NCBI GenBank assembly: GCA_964563495.1
Contig: CAZLYK010000013.1
Coordinates: forward strand, 1-64,000
Reading direction: 5' to 3'
Source of the DNA: CAZLYK01 sp964563495
GTDB lineage: Bacteria > Acidobacteriota > Blastocatellia > RBC074
DNA length: 64,000 nt
Shown here: positions 28,288-37,466 of the stretch, in pieces
Layout: every line of letters begins with the position of its first letter
Numbering within the stretch: position 1 is the first letter of the stretch
The notes under the pieces: model-generated
Databases searched by the model: none
What the model was told of the DNA's origin: nothing
The model's input: only the letters and a program-made list of their open reading frames with translations
Translations under genes and position numbers: made by a program

Positions 28288-30051
28288 ATGAGCACCCGTA
28301 CATTCCTGCTGACCCTCGTTTTTTTACTGATTGTCGCCGCGCCCGTGTCCGCTCAGGTGACGGAGAGCTACCAGCTCAGCCCCGACTCTCAGCCGCAGCC
28401 CGGCGTGCCGAAAGGTGAAGTCATGAAATTCACCTTTGAGAACTCCAAAATATTTCCCGGCACCTGGCGGGAGTATTGGGTTTACGTTCCGGCGCAATAT
28501 TCACCCGACAAACCGGCGTGCGTCTACGTTAACCAGGACGGTATCCAATACGAGGCGCCGGTCGTCTTCGACAATCTGATCCACAAAAAAGAGATGCCGG
28601 TCACGATCGGGGTTTTTGTCATGCACGGGCGAGTCCGGGCGTCGGATCCAACCGCGGCGTTGGATAGATTCAATCGAAGCCTCGAGTACGATGGGTTGGG
28701 GGATGACTACGTTCGCTTCCTGCTGGAAGAGCTGCTGCCGGAGGTCGAGACGAAGCAGACTTCCGACGGCCGGCCGATTCGACTCTCGAAAAGCGGAAAC
28801 GACCGGGCGATCGGAGGAGCATCGAGCGGCGCGATCTGCGCTTTTACCGCGGCCTGGGAGCGCCCCGGCGAGTTCAGCCGCGTCTTCAGCGCGATTGGAA
28901 CCTATGTCGGTTTGCGGGGCGGCGAACGGTACCATACGCTGATTCGAAAATACGAGCCGAAGCCGATTCGAATTTTCCTGCAGGACGGCTCGAATGATCT
29001 CAATATCTACGGCGGCGATTGGTGGATGGCGAACCAGACCATGGAGCGGGCGCTGGCCTTCGCCGGATACGAGCTGCAGCATATCTGGGGTGAAGGCGCA
29101 CACAACGGCAGGCATGCAACGGCGATCTTTCCCGACGCCATGCGGTGGCTCTGGAAGGATTGGCCTCGGCCGGTCAAGGTAGGTCAGTCGAAAAATGCCA
29201 CGCTCGAAGCTCTCTTGATCCCCGGCGAGGATTGGCAACTCGTCTCTCAGGGTTACCGGTTTACCGAGGGGCCGGCGGTCAACGCCAAAGGCGAGGTCTT
29301 TTTCAACGACGTGACGAACAGCAAGACATATAAGATCGGCCTCGACGGGAATGTCAGTCTCTTCATCTCCGACAACAAGCGAGGCGACGGTCAGGCGTTC
29401 GGTCCCGACGGTCGTCTTTATTCGGCGGCCGGCGGCGAACAGAAGATCATCGCTTATGACCCGCAGGGAAAGGCGACCGTCATCGCCGACGGTTTTCGAG
29501 GTAATGACCTGGTCGTCGCCAACAACGGCAATGTTTATGTCACCCATCCCGGCTGGAACGGCGTCGACCCGAGTCAGGTTATACTGATCAAGCCGAATGG
29601 TGAAAGGAAGGTCGTCGACACGGGCTTGCGCTTCGCCAACGGGATCACGCTCTCACCCGACCAGACGCTCCTCTATGTCGATGATATGGTCTCGCACTGG
29701 GTCTACAGCTATCAGATTCAGCCGGATGGCTCGCTCCAATCCAAACAGCGCTATTACTGGTTGCACGTGCCGGATACGGCCGACTATAGCCAGTCCGACG
29801 GGATGCGTGTAGACCGTGACGGCAGGCTCTATGTCGCGACGCGCATGGGAATACAGGTCTGCGACCAGGCCGGGCGTGTCAACGCGATCATCCCAACGCC
29901 TAACGGCCGGGTCTCGAACCTGACTTTTGGCGGTCCGGATTTCGATACGCTCTTCGCCACCTGTGGCGACAAGGTCTTCAAGCGCAAGCTCAAGATCAAA
30001 GGGGCCTCAGGCTGGGATAAACCTGTCAAACCCGCGGCCCCCAGGCTTTGA
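28288..30051 (+). CDS. Secreted fusion: esterase-D-like hydrolase plus SMP-30/gluconolactonase propeller
   Basis: The 587-residue protein has a signal peptide (FLLTLVFLLIVAAPVSAQ). An N-terminal alpha/beta-hydrolase of the enterochelin-esterase/esterase-D type (about 50-290) contains the nucleophile elbow GGASSGAICAFTA and a late His in GAHNGRHATAIFP. The C-terminal half (about 310-575) is an SMP-30/gluconolactonase-like propeller with YRFTEGPAVNAKGEVFFNDV, LVVANNGNVYVTHPG, FANGITLSPDQTLLYVDD and SDGMRVDRDGRLYVATRMGI. The Glu, Asn and Asp positions typical of metal binding are present. The fusion could remove an ester group and then open a lactone on the same sugar derivative; that is inference. 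AAAGGA precedes the ATG. Confidence 0.88.
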   Translation: MSTRTFLLTLVFLLIVAAPVSAQVTESYQLSPDSQPQPGVPKGEVMKFTFENSKIFPGTWREYWVYVPAQYSPDKPACVYVNQDGIQYEAPVVFDNLIHKKEMPVTIGVFVMHGRVRASDPTAALDRFNRSLEYDGLGDDYVRFLLEELLPEVETKQTSDGRPIRLSKSGNDRAIGGASSGAICAFTAAWERPGEFSRVFSAIGTYVGLRGGERYHTLIRKYEPKPIRIFLQDGSNDLNIYGGDWWMANQTMERALAFAGYELQHIWGEGAHNGRHATAIFPDAMRWLWKDWPRPVKVGQSKNATLEALLIPGEDWQLVSQGYRFTEGPAVNAKGEVFFNDVTNSKTYKIGLDGNVSLFISDNKRGDGQAFGPDGRLYSAAGGEQKIIAYDPQGKATVIADGFRGNDLVVANNGNVYVTHPGWNGVDPSQVILIKPNGERKVVDTGLRFANGITLSPDQTLLYVDDMVSHWVYSYQIQPDGSLQSKQRYYWLHVPDTADYSQSDGMRVDRDGRLYVATRMGIQVCDQAGRVNAIIPTPNGRVSNLTFGGPDFDTLFATCGDKVFKRKLKIKGASGWDKPVKPAAPRL

Positions 30052-30069
30052 CCGGAAAAGAATACCGGC

Positions 30070-30885
30070 TCACTTTTGGGGCTTGATCTCTCCGTTAGAT
30101 CCGCCGGCTACCGGCACGATCTGCGGCGGCAGTTCGTCTTTGTAGACAAGCACCGGCATCCCGATCGGCGCCGATTCGTAGAATGCCTTTGCGGCAAACA
30201 TCGGTATCCGGATGCAACCGTGAGACGCGGGTTTTGTCGGAACCGACGGGTAACCGTGGATCGCTGTGCCGACCATAAAGTAGCTGGGGTAATAGAGCCT
30301 GCCCAACGGGCTCTTCTTCCATCCCGGGATTTTGATGTAGATTTTGTATCGACCTGGATGGGTCAGGGCGTCGCGCGCCCAGCCTTCTGAGACAAACTCT
30401 TTTCCGTTTCCGGTGGAGACGGGAAGGATTCTGGTGACCTGGCCTGAGTCATCGACTTCGAGCAGCACTTGTCGAACCAGATCGACTTCGATGTGCGCGG
30501 GGCCGGTCTCACGAGGCGTTGGGCGTGTCGCGTTAAGCAGAGACTCGAAATGATCTCGCGTCAGTTTACCGGTCGGTTTGAGCCGCTCGACTTTTTGGAA
30601 AGCTATCAGGGCATGCCGCGAGGCAATATCCCAGCGGCCATCGATCGGTCCGGTCCAATAACCCAGCTCGTTCAGGCGCTTTTCAGCCTCGCGGTGATCG
30701 GTTGCGGTCAGCGGTCTTGATTTAACCTGCCGTTTGCGGGTGGAGACAGACTGTGGTTCGGGTAGTACTCTTCTCTGGCGAGACGCCTGCTGCAATGGGC
30801 TCGCGCCGATCGGGAAAGTGAGGATCATGATTGCCAGCGGTAGTAATGTCTTGACTCCAAACTGCCGGTTAGATAAAGCCTTCAT
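30070..30885 (-). CDS. L,D-transpeptidase with peptidoglycan-binding domain
   Basis: The 271-residue protein has an N-terminal signal segment (LLPLAIMILTFPIGASPLQQ), a PG_binding_1-like domain at about 65-110 (RLNELGYWTGPIDGRWDIAS), and a YkuD L,D-transpeptidase domain at about 130-250. The catalytic motif is complete: HGYPSVPTKPASHGCIRIPM, with Cys in SHGCIR. These enzymes form 3-3 cross-links in peptidoglycan or attach proteins to it, in the periplasm. It is convergent with the esterase/propeller gene and divergent from matB. The reading frame is intact. Confidence 0.93.
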   Translation of the reverse strand: MKALSNRQFGVKTLLPLAIMILTFPIGASPLQQASRQRRVLPEPQSVSTRKRQVKSRPLTATDHREAEKRLNELGYWTGPIDGRWDIASRHALIAFQKVERLKPTGKLTRDHFESLLNATRPTPRETGPAHIEVDLVRQVLLEVDDSGQVTRILPVSTGNGKEFVSEGWARDALTHPGRYKIYIKIPGWKKSPLGRLYYPSYFMVGTAIHGYPSVPTKPASHGCIRIPMFAAKAFYESAPIGMPVLVYKDELPPQIVPVAGGSNGEIKPQK

Positions 30886-30944
30886 TTATTAATAAACCTC
30901 TCGTGTCTTACTCGAAAAAAGAATAACACATCCTCCGATCAGAT

Positions 30945-32389
30945 ATGCAACTTGCCGACCTTTTTGATCTTTCGTTTGTGGGCCGAGCCTCGGCCGAGGC
31001 ATTAATCTATGACCGGGAAGATGGGGGAGTCGAGACTCTGACCTTTGGAGAACTGGATGCCCGCAGCAACCGCATGGCTCGGCTGCTGATCGCGCGAGGG
31101 TTGGTTCGTGGCGACAGGTTCGGATTTTTCCTCCCCAATCGCGTCGAGTTTATCGACCTCTTCCTGGCCTGCGTCAAACTGGGTGTCATTGTCGTTCCAA
31201 TCAACGTTCTTTATCGCGAGCGTGAGATCGGCCATATGATTGCCGATGCCGAGCCGAAGGCTGTCGTGACGGATGGAGAACTGAGCGCATTAATCCCTCA
31301 AGCGGCCAAGGTCTGGGATGTAGACGAATTGGCATCCGCCGCAAGTGCACACGATGGTTCGCGTGTCAGGACTGGATTGGATGGCGACGATCCGGCGGCG
31401 ATAGCCTATACCTCGGGCACAACCGGCCGATCCAAGGGCGCGGTTCTGACGCACAATAATTTTGCGGTCAATGCGGTCAACCTGCTGGCTTCCTGGCGAA
31501 TCACGAGTCATGACCGTTACCTGGCTGTCCTGCCGCTGTTTCACGTCCACGGACTGGGAAATGGCCTGCACGCATGGCTTGCAAGCGGGTGCCTGATGAG
31601 ACTGGTTGAGCGTTTTGAAGCTGCGCGCGTGCCCGCTCTCTTTGAATCGTTTCAGCCGACTCTCTTTTTCGGCGTCCCGACGATCTATGTCAGACTTTTA
31701 GAGTTTCCGGGTGATCTGGCGTGGCGAATCGGAACCGGGATGCGCCTGTTTGTCTCCGGTTCCGCTCCGCTTCCGGCTCAGGTGCTTGAGGCGTTTCGTG
31801 ACAAATTCGGTCACACGATTCTCGAACGTTATGGAATGAGCGAGACGCTCATGAATATCAGCAATCCCTATCATGGTGAGCGGCGCCCGGGTTCAGTCGG
31901 GTTTCCGCTGCCGGGGGTTTCGGCCAGGATTCTGGACGCCAATCTCCGGCCGGTGGCCGGAGATGAGGTCGGCGAGCTCTATCTCCGTGGGCCGAATCTC
32001 TGCGCCGGTTACTGGCGCAGACCCGATGCAACCGCTGAGGCCTTTGTCGAGATCCCCGACAGCACGGATCGCTGGTTTCGCACCGGCGATCTGGCCGAGC
32101 GATCATCCGACGGTTATTACACCTTGCGCGGCCGTCGCACCGATTTGATCATTTCCGGAGGTTTCAATATCTACCCGAGAGAGATCGAGGAAGTTCTGCT
32201 CGAACAGCCCGGCGTCAAAGAGGTCGCAGTTTGTGGTGCGCCGGACGAGCGTCGTGGCGAGGTTCCGGTCGCCTACATTGTCGCGGATGACCGGTTCGAT
32301 GCTTCACAGCTGGAGGATGCCTGTCGCCATGCGCTGGCGTCATTCAAGACGCCTCGCGCCTTCATTCGCGTCGATAGCCTGCCTCGAAA
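30945..32389 (+). CDS. matB: Malonyl-CoA synthetase-like acyl-CoA ligase (C-terminus in gap)
   Basis: About 481 residues are visible of an AMP-forming acyl-CoA ligase. It has the P-loop YTSGTTGRSKGAVLTHNN, the A5-type motif ERYGMSETLM, the ATP-binding WFRTGDLAERS and the hinge GRRTDLIISGGFNIYPREIE. The stretch ERYGMSETLMNISNPYHGER, RRPGSVGFPLPGVSARI, resembles malonyl-CoA synthetase MatB, which makes malonyl-CoA from malonate. The A10 lysine region starts at RVDSLPR and is lost in the 100-N gap. A MatC-like carrier follows immediately after the gap, which supports malonate as substrate. A broader short-chain acyl-CoA ligase role remains possible. No ribosome-binding site is obvious. Confidence 0.82.
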
Positions 32390-32489
32390 NNNNNNNNNNN
32401 NNNNNNNNNNNNNNNNNNNNNNNNNNNNNNNNNNNNNNNNNNNNNNNNNNNNNNNNNNNNNNNNNNNNNNNNNNNNNNNNNNNNNNNNN
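32390..32489. other. Assembly gap (100 N) between matB and matC
   Basis: There are exactly 100 N. It hides the end of the acyl-CoA ligase, the start of the carrier and the intergenic sequence. The reading frame running through the Ns to 32504 is an artefact. Confidence 0.98.
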
Positions 32490-32491
32490 TC

Positions 32492-33739
32492 GCATCACTA
32501 TTAGCGCTTCTGGTCGCGATCATTCTCTCGATGACATCGCGGATCAATGTCGGGTTGGTTGCCATTGCGCTGGCATGGCTGGTCGGGGTCTTTGTCGCCG
32601 GATTAAAAGTCGAAGCGGTGATCGCCGGGTTTCCCGCGGCGCTCTTTCTGACGCTCGTCGGCGTGACATTGCTCTTCGCCTGCGCCGAGGCCAACGGAAC
32701 CCTCGATCGTCTGACGCTCGGGGCCGCCGGATATTTAAAAGGCAACCGGCAGCTCCTGCCGGCGCTCTTTTTTCTGCTGGCGCTGATTGTTTCGACTGTC
32801 GGTCCGGGAGCAATCTCAAGCGTCGCACTGATCATCCCTGTGGCTGTCTCGATTGGCAAGCGGGCAGGTATTCCACATTTTCTAACCGCGTTGATGGTCG
32901 CCAACGGGGCGAATGCCGGTAATCTCTCGCCGATCAGTTCGGTCGGCGTAATCGCCAACACCAAGCTCTCTGAAGCCGGATTGGGTGGGCACGAATGGAA
33001 GGTCTGGTTCGCCAATTTTGTTGCCCACGCTCTGGTCGCTCTGGCGGCCTGGTGGTTTTTCGGCGGGCGGCGACCGGCTTCGGGCAAAGCCGTTTCAACA
33101 ACCGAAGAGCAAGATGAGCCGGCTCCCACTGCGCTGACAAGACGGCAGATCTTAACCATGGTCATGATTGTCGCCTGGGTTATCGGGATACTGGCGGCGA
33201 AGCTCAATCTGGGGTTGAGCGCTTTTGCCGCGGCGACGATTCTGATTATTGCAAATGCAAGCGAAGGGAATCAGGCGATAAAACTCGTGCCGTGGAATGT
33301 CATCTTGATGGTGAGCGGGGTTTCTCTGCTTATTTCTCTGCTCGAAAAAACGGGTGGGATGGAACTTTTTACCGCTATCCTCGCCCGATTTGCCACGCCA
33401 TCGAGTATCAACGGTTTAATCGCCCTGATCACCGGGGCGATCTCGACATACAGCAGCACCTCCGGAGTCGTGCTTCCGGCATTTCTTCCGACGGTTCCGG
33501 GTTTGGTCGAGAGGCTGGGCGGCGGAGATCCGCTCGCCGTCGCCTTGAGCATCAACGTCGGGTCGGCGCTGGTCGATGTCTCACCGCTTTCAACCCTCGG
33601 TGCGCTTTGTGTCGCCGCCGTCAATGATCAGGCGATTTCGCACGTGCTCTTCCGCCAGCTTCTCTTTTGGGGATTATCGATGACGATTGTCGGGGCTCTG
33701 TTCTGCCAGTTATTTTCCGGCTGGATCTCACGGCTCTAA
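32492..33739 (+). CDS. matC: MatC-type dicarboxylate (malonate) carrier, N-terminus in gap
   Basis: The frame is open from the gap edge at 32492 (ASLLALLVAIILSMTSRINV) through 415 residues. Hydrophobic sequence before the first visible ATG at 32531 matches the MatC N-terminal domain (INVGLVAIALAWLVGVF), so the real start lies in the gap. The rest is an SLC13/CitT-like permease with VSTVGPGAISSVALIIPVAV, ANGANAGNLSPISSVGVIAN and ILMVSGVSLLISLLEKTGGM. Paired with a MatB-like ligase, it probably imports malonate or another short dicarboxylate. Its stop abuts a 30-bp perfect palindrome. Confidence 0.82.
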   Translation, partial: ASLLALLVAIILSMTSRINVGLVAIALAWLVGVFVAGLKVEAVIAGFPAALFLTLVGVTLLFACAEANGTLDRLTLGAAGYLKGNRQLLPALFFLLALIVSTVGPGAISSVALIIPVAVSIGKRAGIPHFLTALMVANGANAGNLSPISSVGVIANTKLSEAGLGGHEWKVWFANFVAHALVALAAWWFFGGRRPASGKAVSTTEEQDEPAPTALTRRQILTMVMIVAWVIGILAAKLNLGLSAFAAATILIIANASEGNQAIKLVPWNVILMVSGVSLLISLLEKTGGMELFTAILARFATPSSINGLIALITGAISTYSSTSGVVLPAFLPTVPGLVERLGGGDPLAVALSINVGSALVDVSPLSTLGALCVAAVNDQAISHVLFRQLLFWGLSMTIVGALFCQLFSGWISRL

Positions 33740-33804
33740 GCAGAAAATAAGAGCCCGTGCTCCAGCCCGCGAACCGGGCTGGAGCACGGGCTCTTATTTT
33801 CTGC
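33740..33804. terminator. Perfect 30-bp palindrome filling the gap between two convergent stop codons
   Basis: Arms 33740-33769 and 33775-33804 are exactly complementary around CGAAC. The matC stop codon ends at 33739 and the receptor stop codon begins at 33805 on the other strand, so the palindrome is the whole intergenic region. The stem starts GCAGAAAATAAGAGCCCGTG, giving A/T-rich flanks on both sides and suiting a bidirectional intrinsic terminator. Confidence 0.88.
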
Positions 33805-36800
33805 TTAGAAAGCGTATCTCAAACCGACAATCACGCGACGGTTGCCCCCATCGGTGCCCCACTGGTTGAGGAAGCTGGGGGAGGTGATCGTCGAATTCGG
33901 GATACCAAAATTGCGCGTATTGGTCAGGTTGTAGAAATCCGCCCTGATCTGGAAGTTATGTCTTTCAGCCAGGCGCAGGTTTTTGAGAATGCCGAAATCC
34001 ACATTCCCTATGCCGTCGGCGCGCAGGATATTTCGGCCCGCAGTGCCCAGGCGCTGCCCGGTCCCGAGCGGCGAAAAGAACGGGGTTCCGAAAGGCACGG
34101 TCGGATTTGCGCTCCGTGCGGCCACCACCGCGCGATACAGCTCCTCGACGCTCTTGTTTGATACTTCGGCGCCGGGGACCAGATTCGGGCGAATGGCACT
34201 GCCCACGAAATTATCGATCCCGACCAGCGCGCCCGCCGGATCGGAACCATTCAACGGAGTGAAGGGGGCGCCGCTTTGCAGGGTGAAGAATGCATTGACC
34301 TGCCAGCCGCCCAGCAGCCGCCCGGCGAACCCGCGTTGTTCCTGCAGGAAGGGCAATTCGTAAACGATATTGCCCGAGAGTCGATGCGGGCGGTCATAGC
34401 TCGAACGACCGCGATCAGCGCCCAGATTGAATGAATTCTGCGCCACCGCAATCTCCCCGTTAGAAGCGTTGAAGATTTCCGATGCGGTATCGATGAAAGT
34501 GCTCCAGGTGTAATGGATACCCGCGCTGAAACCGCGACTCAACCGCTTATCCAGACTGACCTGCATCGAGTGATAGAGCGACTGGCCGACATTGGCGCGC
34601 AGCCTGAAGAACGTCCGCGTCGGATCGATACGGCAAGTATCGGTCGCTGTCGGGCTGCATCCGGGCCGGTTGGGATTGATCGGATTGCCGTCGACGGTCT
34701 GAAACAGCGCATTGCCCTTGGTCGCCACATAGCCGACACGCATGACCAAATCTCGTGAAAGCTCGCGCTGCACTTCGAGGCTATAGCTGTCATAGACCGG
34801 CGAGCGAAAATCTTCCGCCACGACCGTTCGCTGCAGTAGGTTGGGGTTGAGCCCTGTCGCACCCTGCACCTGCGGCAATCTGGTGAACGCATCCGGAACA
34901 CCCGGCCCGCCGGTCGGCTGAGTGACAGTGTTCAATGCGACCGAAGCCACAAACGGAAACGCGCTTTGGATATTCGAGGCGATGTTGGTGAACGAGTAAT
35001 CGTGCGTCCGCGCGTAACCTCCACGCAGCACGAACCTGTCGCCACCTGTAATCCAGCCGATCAACCCGCCCTTATCGGTCCGAGGGTTCCAGTTGAAGCC
35101 GAAACGAGGCTGGAAATTATCTGTGTCGCGCTCAGGCACCGGCGCAAAGGCAAAGCCCTGATTGCCGCCGGCTGCCTCGACGATCCGTTTGTTGACCTCG
35201 ACCAGATCGCTGATCGGCTGCCCCGGCGTCTCGTATCGCAGACCGAAGGTCAGGGTGAAATTGGGTGTGATCTTCCATTCATCCTGCGCGTAGGCGAAGA
35301 TGTCGTGCCATTGATAATAGAAGACCTCAACGCCGCCGGCGAGAGGCCGGTTGATCGTCGCCACGTTGGCGATGTCGTTGACGAAACGATCAAGCGTCGA
35401 ATAGGCCAGTCTCCCGCGAGAGATCGGGAAGAAGAACGATTTGAGCTGTCTCCGGTACAGATCGACGCCGAACCTCAAGGCGTGACTGCCCCTGGTCAAT
35501 GAAAGGTTATCCTGGATCTGATAGCCGTTTCGATAGGAGAATTGCGGGAGGTTGGCGGCCAGTCCTATTCCCGTCCTCCGCGCCCCCGAATTGAACTCCT
35601 GTAGACCGAGCTCGAAGATCTCGATCGCCGGGATCTCCTGCGATGATGGATCCTGCGCGCTCGTCGTCACGGCAAAACGTGTATATGCCAGCCGCAGCTC
35701 GTTAACGAGCGTTGGAGAGACCACGCTGTTGAGCGAGAGATTGAACGATTGAGCGCGTTGAACCGTGTCTTGCGCGTTGCCCGGCGGCGTAGCCTGTCCC
35801 GCTCCCGACTGAACCGAATCCTGGTAGAGGTATCTCCCCGAGAGGTTGTTGTTTTCCGTCAGACGGTGATCGACGCGGCCTGATATCTGCCAGTCATTGA
35901 AGATCCCAGAGGTCGAACCGGTTAATGAGCCGAGCGGGACCGAGATCGTCTGCCCGTTGGCCGTAAAGTTTACCGGGTTGCAGGCCGGCGCACACGGTCC
36001 CTGTGCCGCTGGGAGAAATTTCAAGAGCGCCGTCACCTGCGGGCGATTGCCCGCGGCTGATTGCAGGGCCTGACGACCGGCTTCGGTCGGAACGCCTCTG
36101 ATCGTCGATCCCGAACCGAGCTGGCGATCCCACCAACGTTGCATCGAGAAGAAAAAGAAGGTTCGATCTTTACCCTTGTAATATGCTGGCCCGCCCTCGC
36201 CGAACCTCGGCAGCACGACCGGGCCGCCGAAGGTGCCGCCGAATTGGTTCTCTATCCGGAAGGGAGCCTCCTTCAATCCCCTGGCCTTGTCGAGATTGCT
36301 CAGCGCATTTAACTTATTGTCGTTGTGAAACCCGAAGAGCGAACCGTGATAGTCGTTCGTCCCGGATTTGGTGATCGCGTTGAAGACAGAACTTGGGTTG
36401 CGCCCGTATTCGGCGGAGAACTGGCTGGTGATCAAACGCACTTCCTGAATCAGGTCAGGGTTATTGAGCGGTTGCTGAGCCCCCCCGACGTTGGTGTCGT
36501 TGTTGTCCTGGCCGTCGATCATGAAGTTGTTCGAACGGACACGACCCCCATTCGCCGAATAACTGATGCCGGAGGTGGCGCCCACGCCGCCGCCCGAGAA
36601 TGACGACTGCCCAAATCCGAGCTGGCTGACGCCGGCAGCCGAAAGCGCGACGTTATAGACGTTACGATTTGTTGTCAGCGGCAACTCTGAGATTCGCCGC
36701 GAATCGAAGCGCACCCCCACCTCGGCGTTACTCGTATTGAGCAGCGAAGCGTTCTCCGTCACCGTCACGATCTCGGTCACCGTAGACGGTTTCATGGAGA

Positions 36801-37122
36801 TCTCGATCACCGCATTTTGATTGAGGACCAGCGTGATCCCGGTGCGCTGATATTTAGCGAAGCCGCTCGCTTCGACCGTCAGCTCATATTGGCCGACGGG
36901 CAGATTCTGTAAGCGATAACGTCCCTCGCTGTCGGTCTGGATCGAGCGCGAAACATTGGTCTCGATATTGCGCGCCGTGACTGTGGCGTTTGGAATTACC
37001 CCTTGCCGCTCATCCGTCACATTGCCCAAAATTGACGCTGTCGTCGTCTGTCCAAAGACCTGAGACCATGCGCCGAGCGCAAGGACCAGCAGCGCCATCA
37101 ATAAAATCCTTTTTCTCACCAT
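33805..37122 (-). CDS. Second Oar-type TonB-dependent receptor
   Basis: The 1105-residue protein has a signal peptide (ILLMALLVLALGAWSQVFGQ), an N-terminal carboxypeptidase-like domain (SILGNVTDERQGVIPNATVT, about 28-115), a plug (SNNFMIDGQDNNDTNVGG and FSAEYGRNPSSVFNAITKSG, about 120-260) and a beta-barrel ending VIVGLRYAF with a terminal Phe. It is shorter than the receptor at 1543 and not a close copy. AGGAGG precedes the ATG. The substrate is unknown. It lies downstream of the DUF1553-DUF1501 operon, separated by 344 bp that hold a palindromic element, so it probably has its own promoter. Confidence 0.93.
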   Translation of the reverse strand: MVRKRILLMALLVLALGAWSQVFGQTTTASILGNVTDERQGVIPNATVTARNIETNVSRSIQTDSEGRYRLQNLPVGQYELTVEASGFAKYQRTGITLVLNQNAVIEISMKPSTVTEIVTVTENASLLNTSNAEVGVRFDSRRISELPLTTNRNVYNVALSAAGVSQLGFGQSSFSGGGVGATSGISYSANGGRVRSNNFMIDGQDNNDTNVGGAQQPLNNPDLIQEVRLITSQFSAEYGRNPSSVFNAITKSGTNDYHGSLFGFHNDNKLNALSNLDKARGLKEAPFRIENQFGGTFGGPVVLPRFGEGGPAYYKGKDRTFFFFSMQRWWDRQLGSGSTIRGVPTEAGRQALQSAAGNRPQVTALLKFLPAAQGPCAPACNPVNFTANGQTISVPLGSLTGSTSGIFNDWQISGRVDHRLTENNNLSGRYLYQDSVQSGAGQATPPGNAQDTVQRAQSFNLSLNSVVSPTLVNELRLAYTRFAVTTSAQDPSSQEIPAIEIFELGLQEFNSGARRTGIGLAANLPQFSYRNGYQIQDNLSLTRGSHALRFGVDLYRRQLKSFFFPISRGRLAYSTLDRFVNDIANVATINRPLAGGVEVFYYQWHDIFAYAQDEWKITPNFTLTFGLRYETPGQPISDLVEVNKRIVEAAGGNQGFAFAPVPERDTDNFQPRFGFNWNPRTDKGGLIGWITGGDRFVLRGGYARTHDYSFTNIASNIQSAFPFVASVALNTVTQPTGGPGVPDAFTRLPQVQGATGLNPNLLQRTVVAEDFRSPVYDSYSLEVQRELSRDLVMRVGYVATKGNALFQTVDGNPINPNRPGCSPTATDTCRIDPTRTFFRLRANVGQSLYHSMQVSLDKRLSRGFSAGIHYTWSTFIDTASEIFNASNGEIAVAQNSFNLGADRGRSSYDRPHRLSGNIVYELPFLQEQRGFAGRLLGGWQVNAFFTLQSGAPFTPLNGSDPAGALVGIDNFVGSAIRPNLVPGAEVSNKSVEELYRAVVAARSANPTVPFGTPFFSPLGTGQRLGTAGRNILRADGIGNVDFGILKNLRLAERHNFQIRADFYNLTNTRNFGIPNSTITSPSFLNQWGTDGGNRRVIVGLRYAF

Positions 37123-37466
37123 ACGATCCTCCTTCTAACTTTGATATGTGATCACCGAAACTTTGAGCTTCCAAAGTTTTTCAACCGCCTCCAAAGACTT
37201 CGGGTAAACTGCCGGTGGCTTTTACGGCAACTCTCGTTCCAACGATTTGATCGCGGGCAGGTGAGGTTGGCGGTGTCTACACAATCGACGGGATTGAGAG
37301 GATTTGGGCAGGATTAAACCGGACAAAGACGTCCGGTTTAATCCTGCCCAAATCCTCTCAATCTTGTCTATGTTCTCGGTGAACCTGGATTGATCTACAG
37401 AATTTCGTAGATATGCCTTTCCAAGAGAATTGAAGGCTATCCATTAATGCAGGTCAGCGGCTGGTC
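37123..37466. other. Intergenic region (344 bp) upstream of the second receptor
   Basis: No gene is visible. It contains palindromic element I at 37293-37362 and the receptor's strong ribosome-binding site just above 37122. The stretches 37140-37260 and 37376-37466 show nothing I can name; a receptor promoter is expected in the first. Confidence 0.6.
37293..37362. repeat. AGGATT-family palindrome, copy I (32-bp perfect arms, short loop)
   Basis: Arms 37293-37324 and 37331-37362 are exactly complementary around AAAGAC. The left arm contains ATTGAGAGGATTTGGGCAGG followed by ATTAAACCGGAC. GGATT hexamer units are spaced 9 and 11 bases apart, as in the long-loop copies. A right-hand extension ending TTGTCTA matches the outer edge of other copies. 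Confidence 0.92.

Noticed and set aside
32233..32922. Open frames that run through the 100-N gap
   Set aside because: The Ns are translated as unknown residues and the frame across the gap is arbitrary; only the flanking MatB-like and MatC-like frames have family support.
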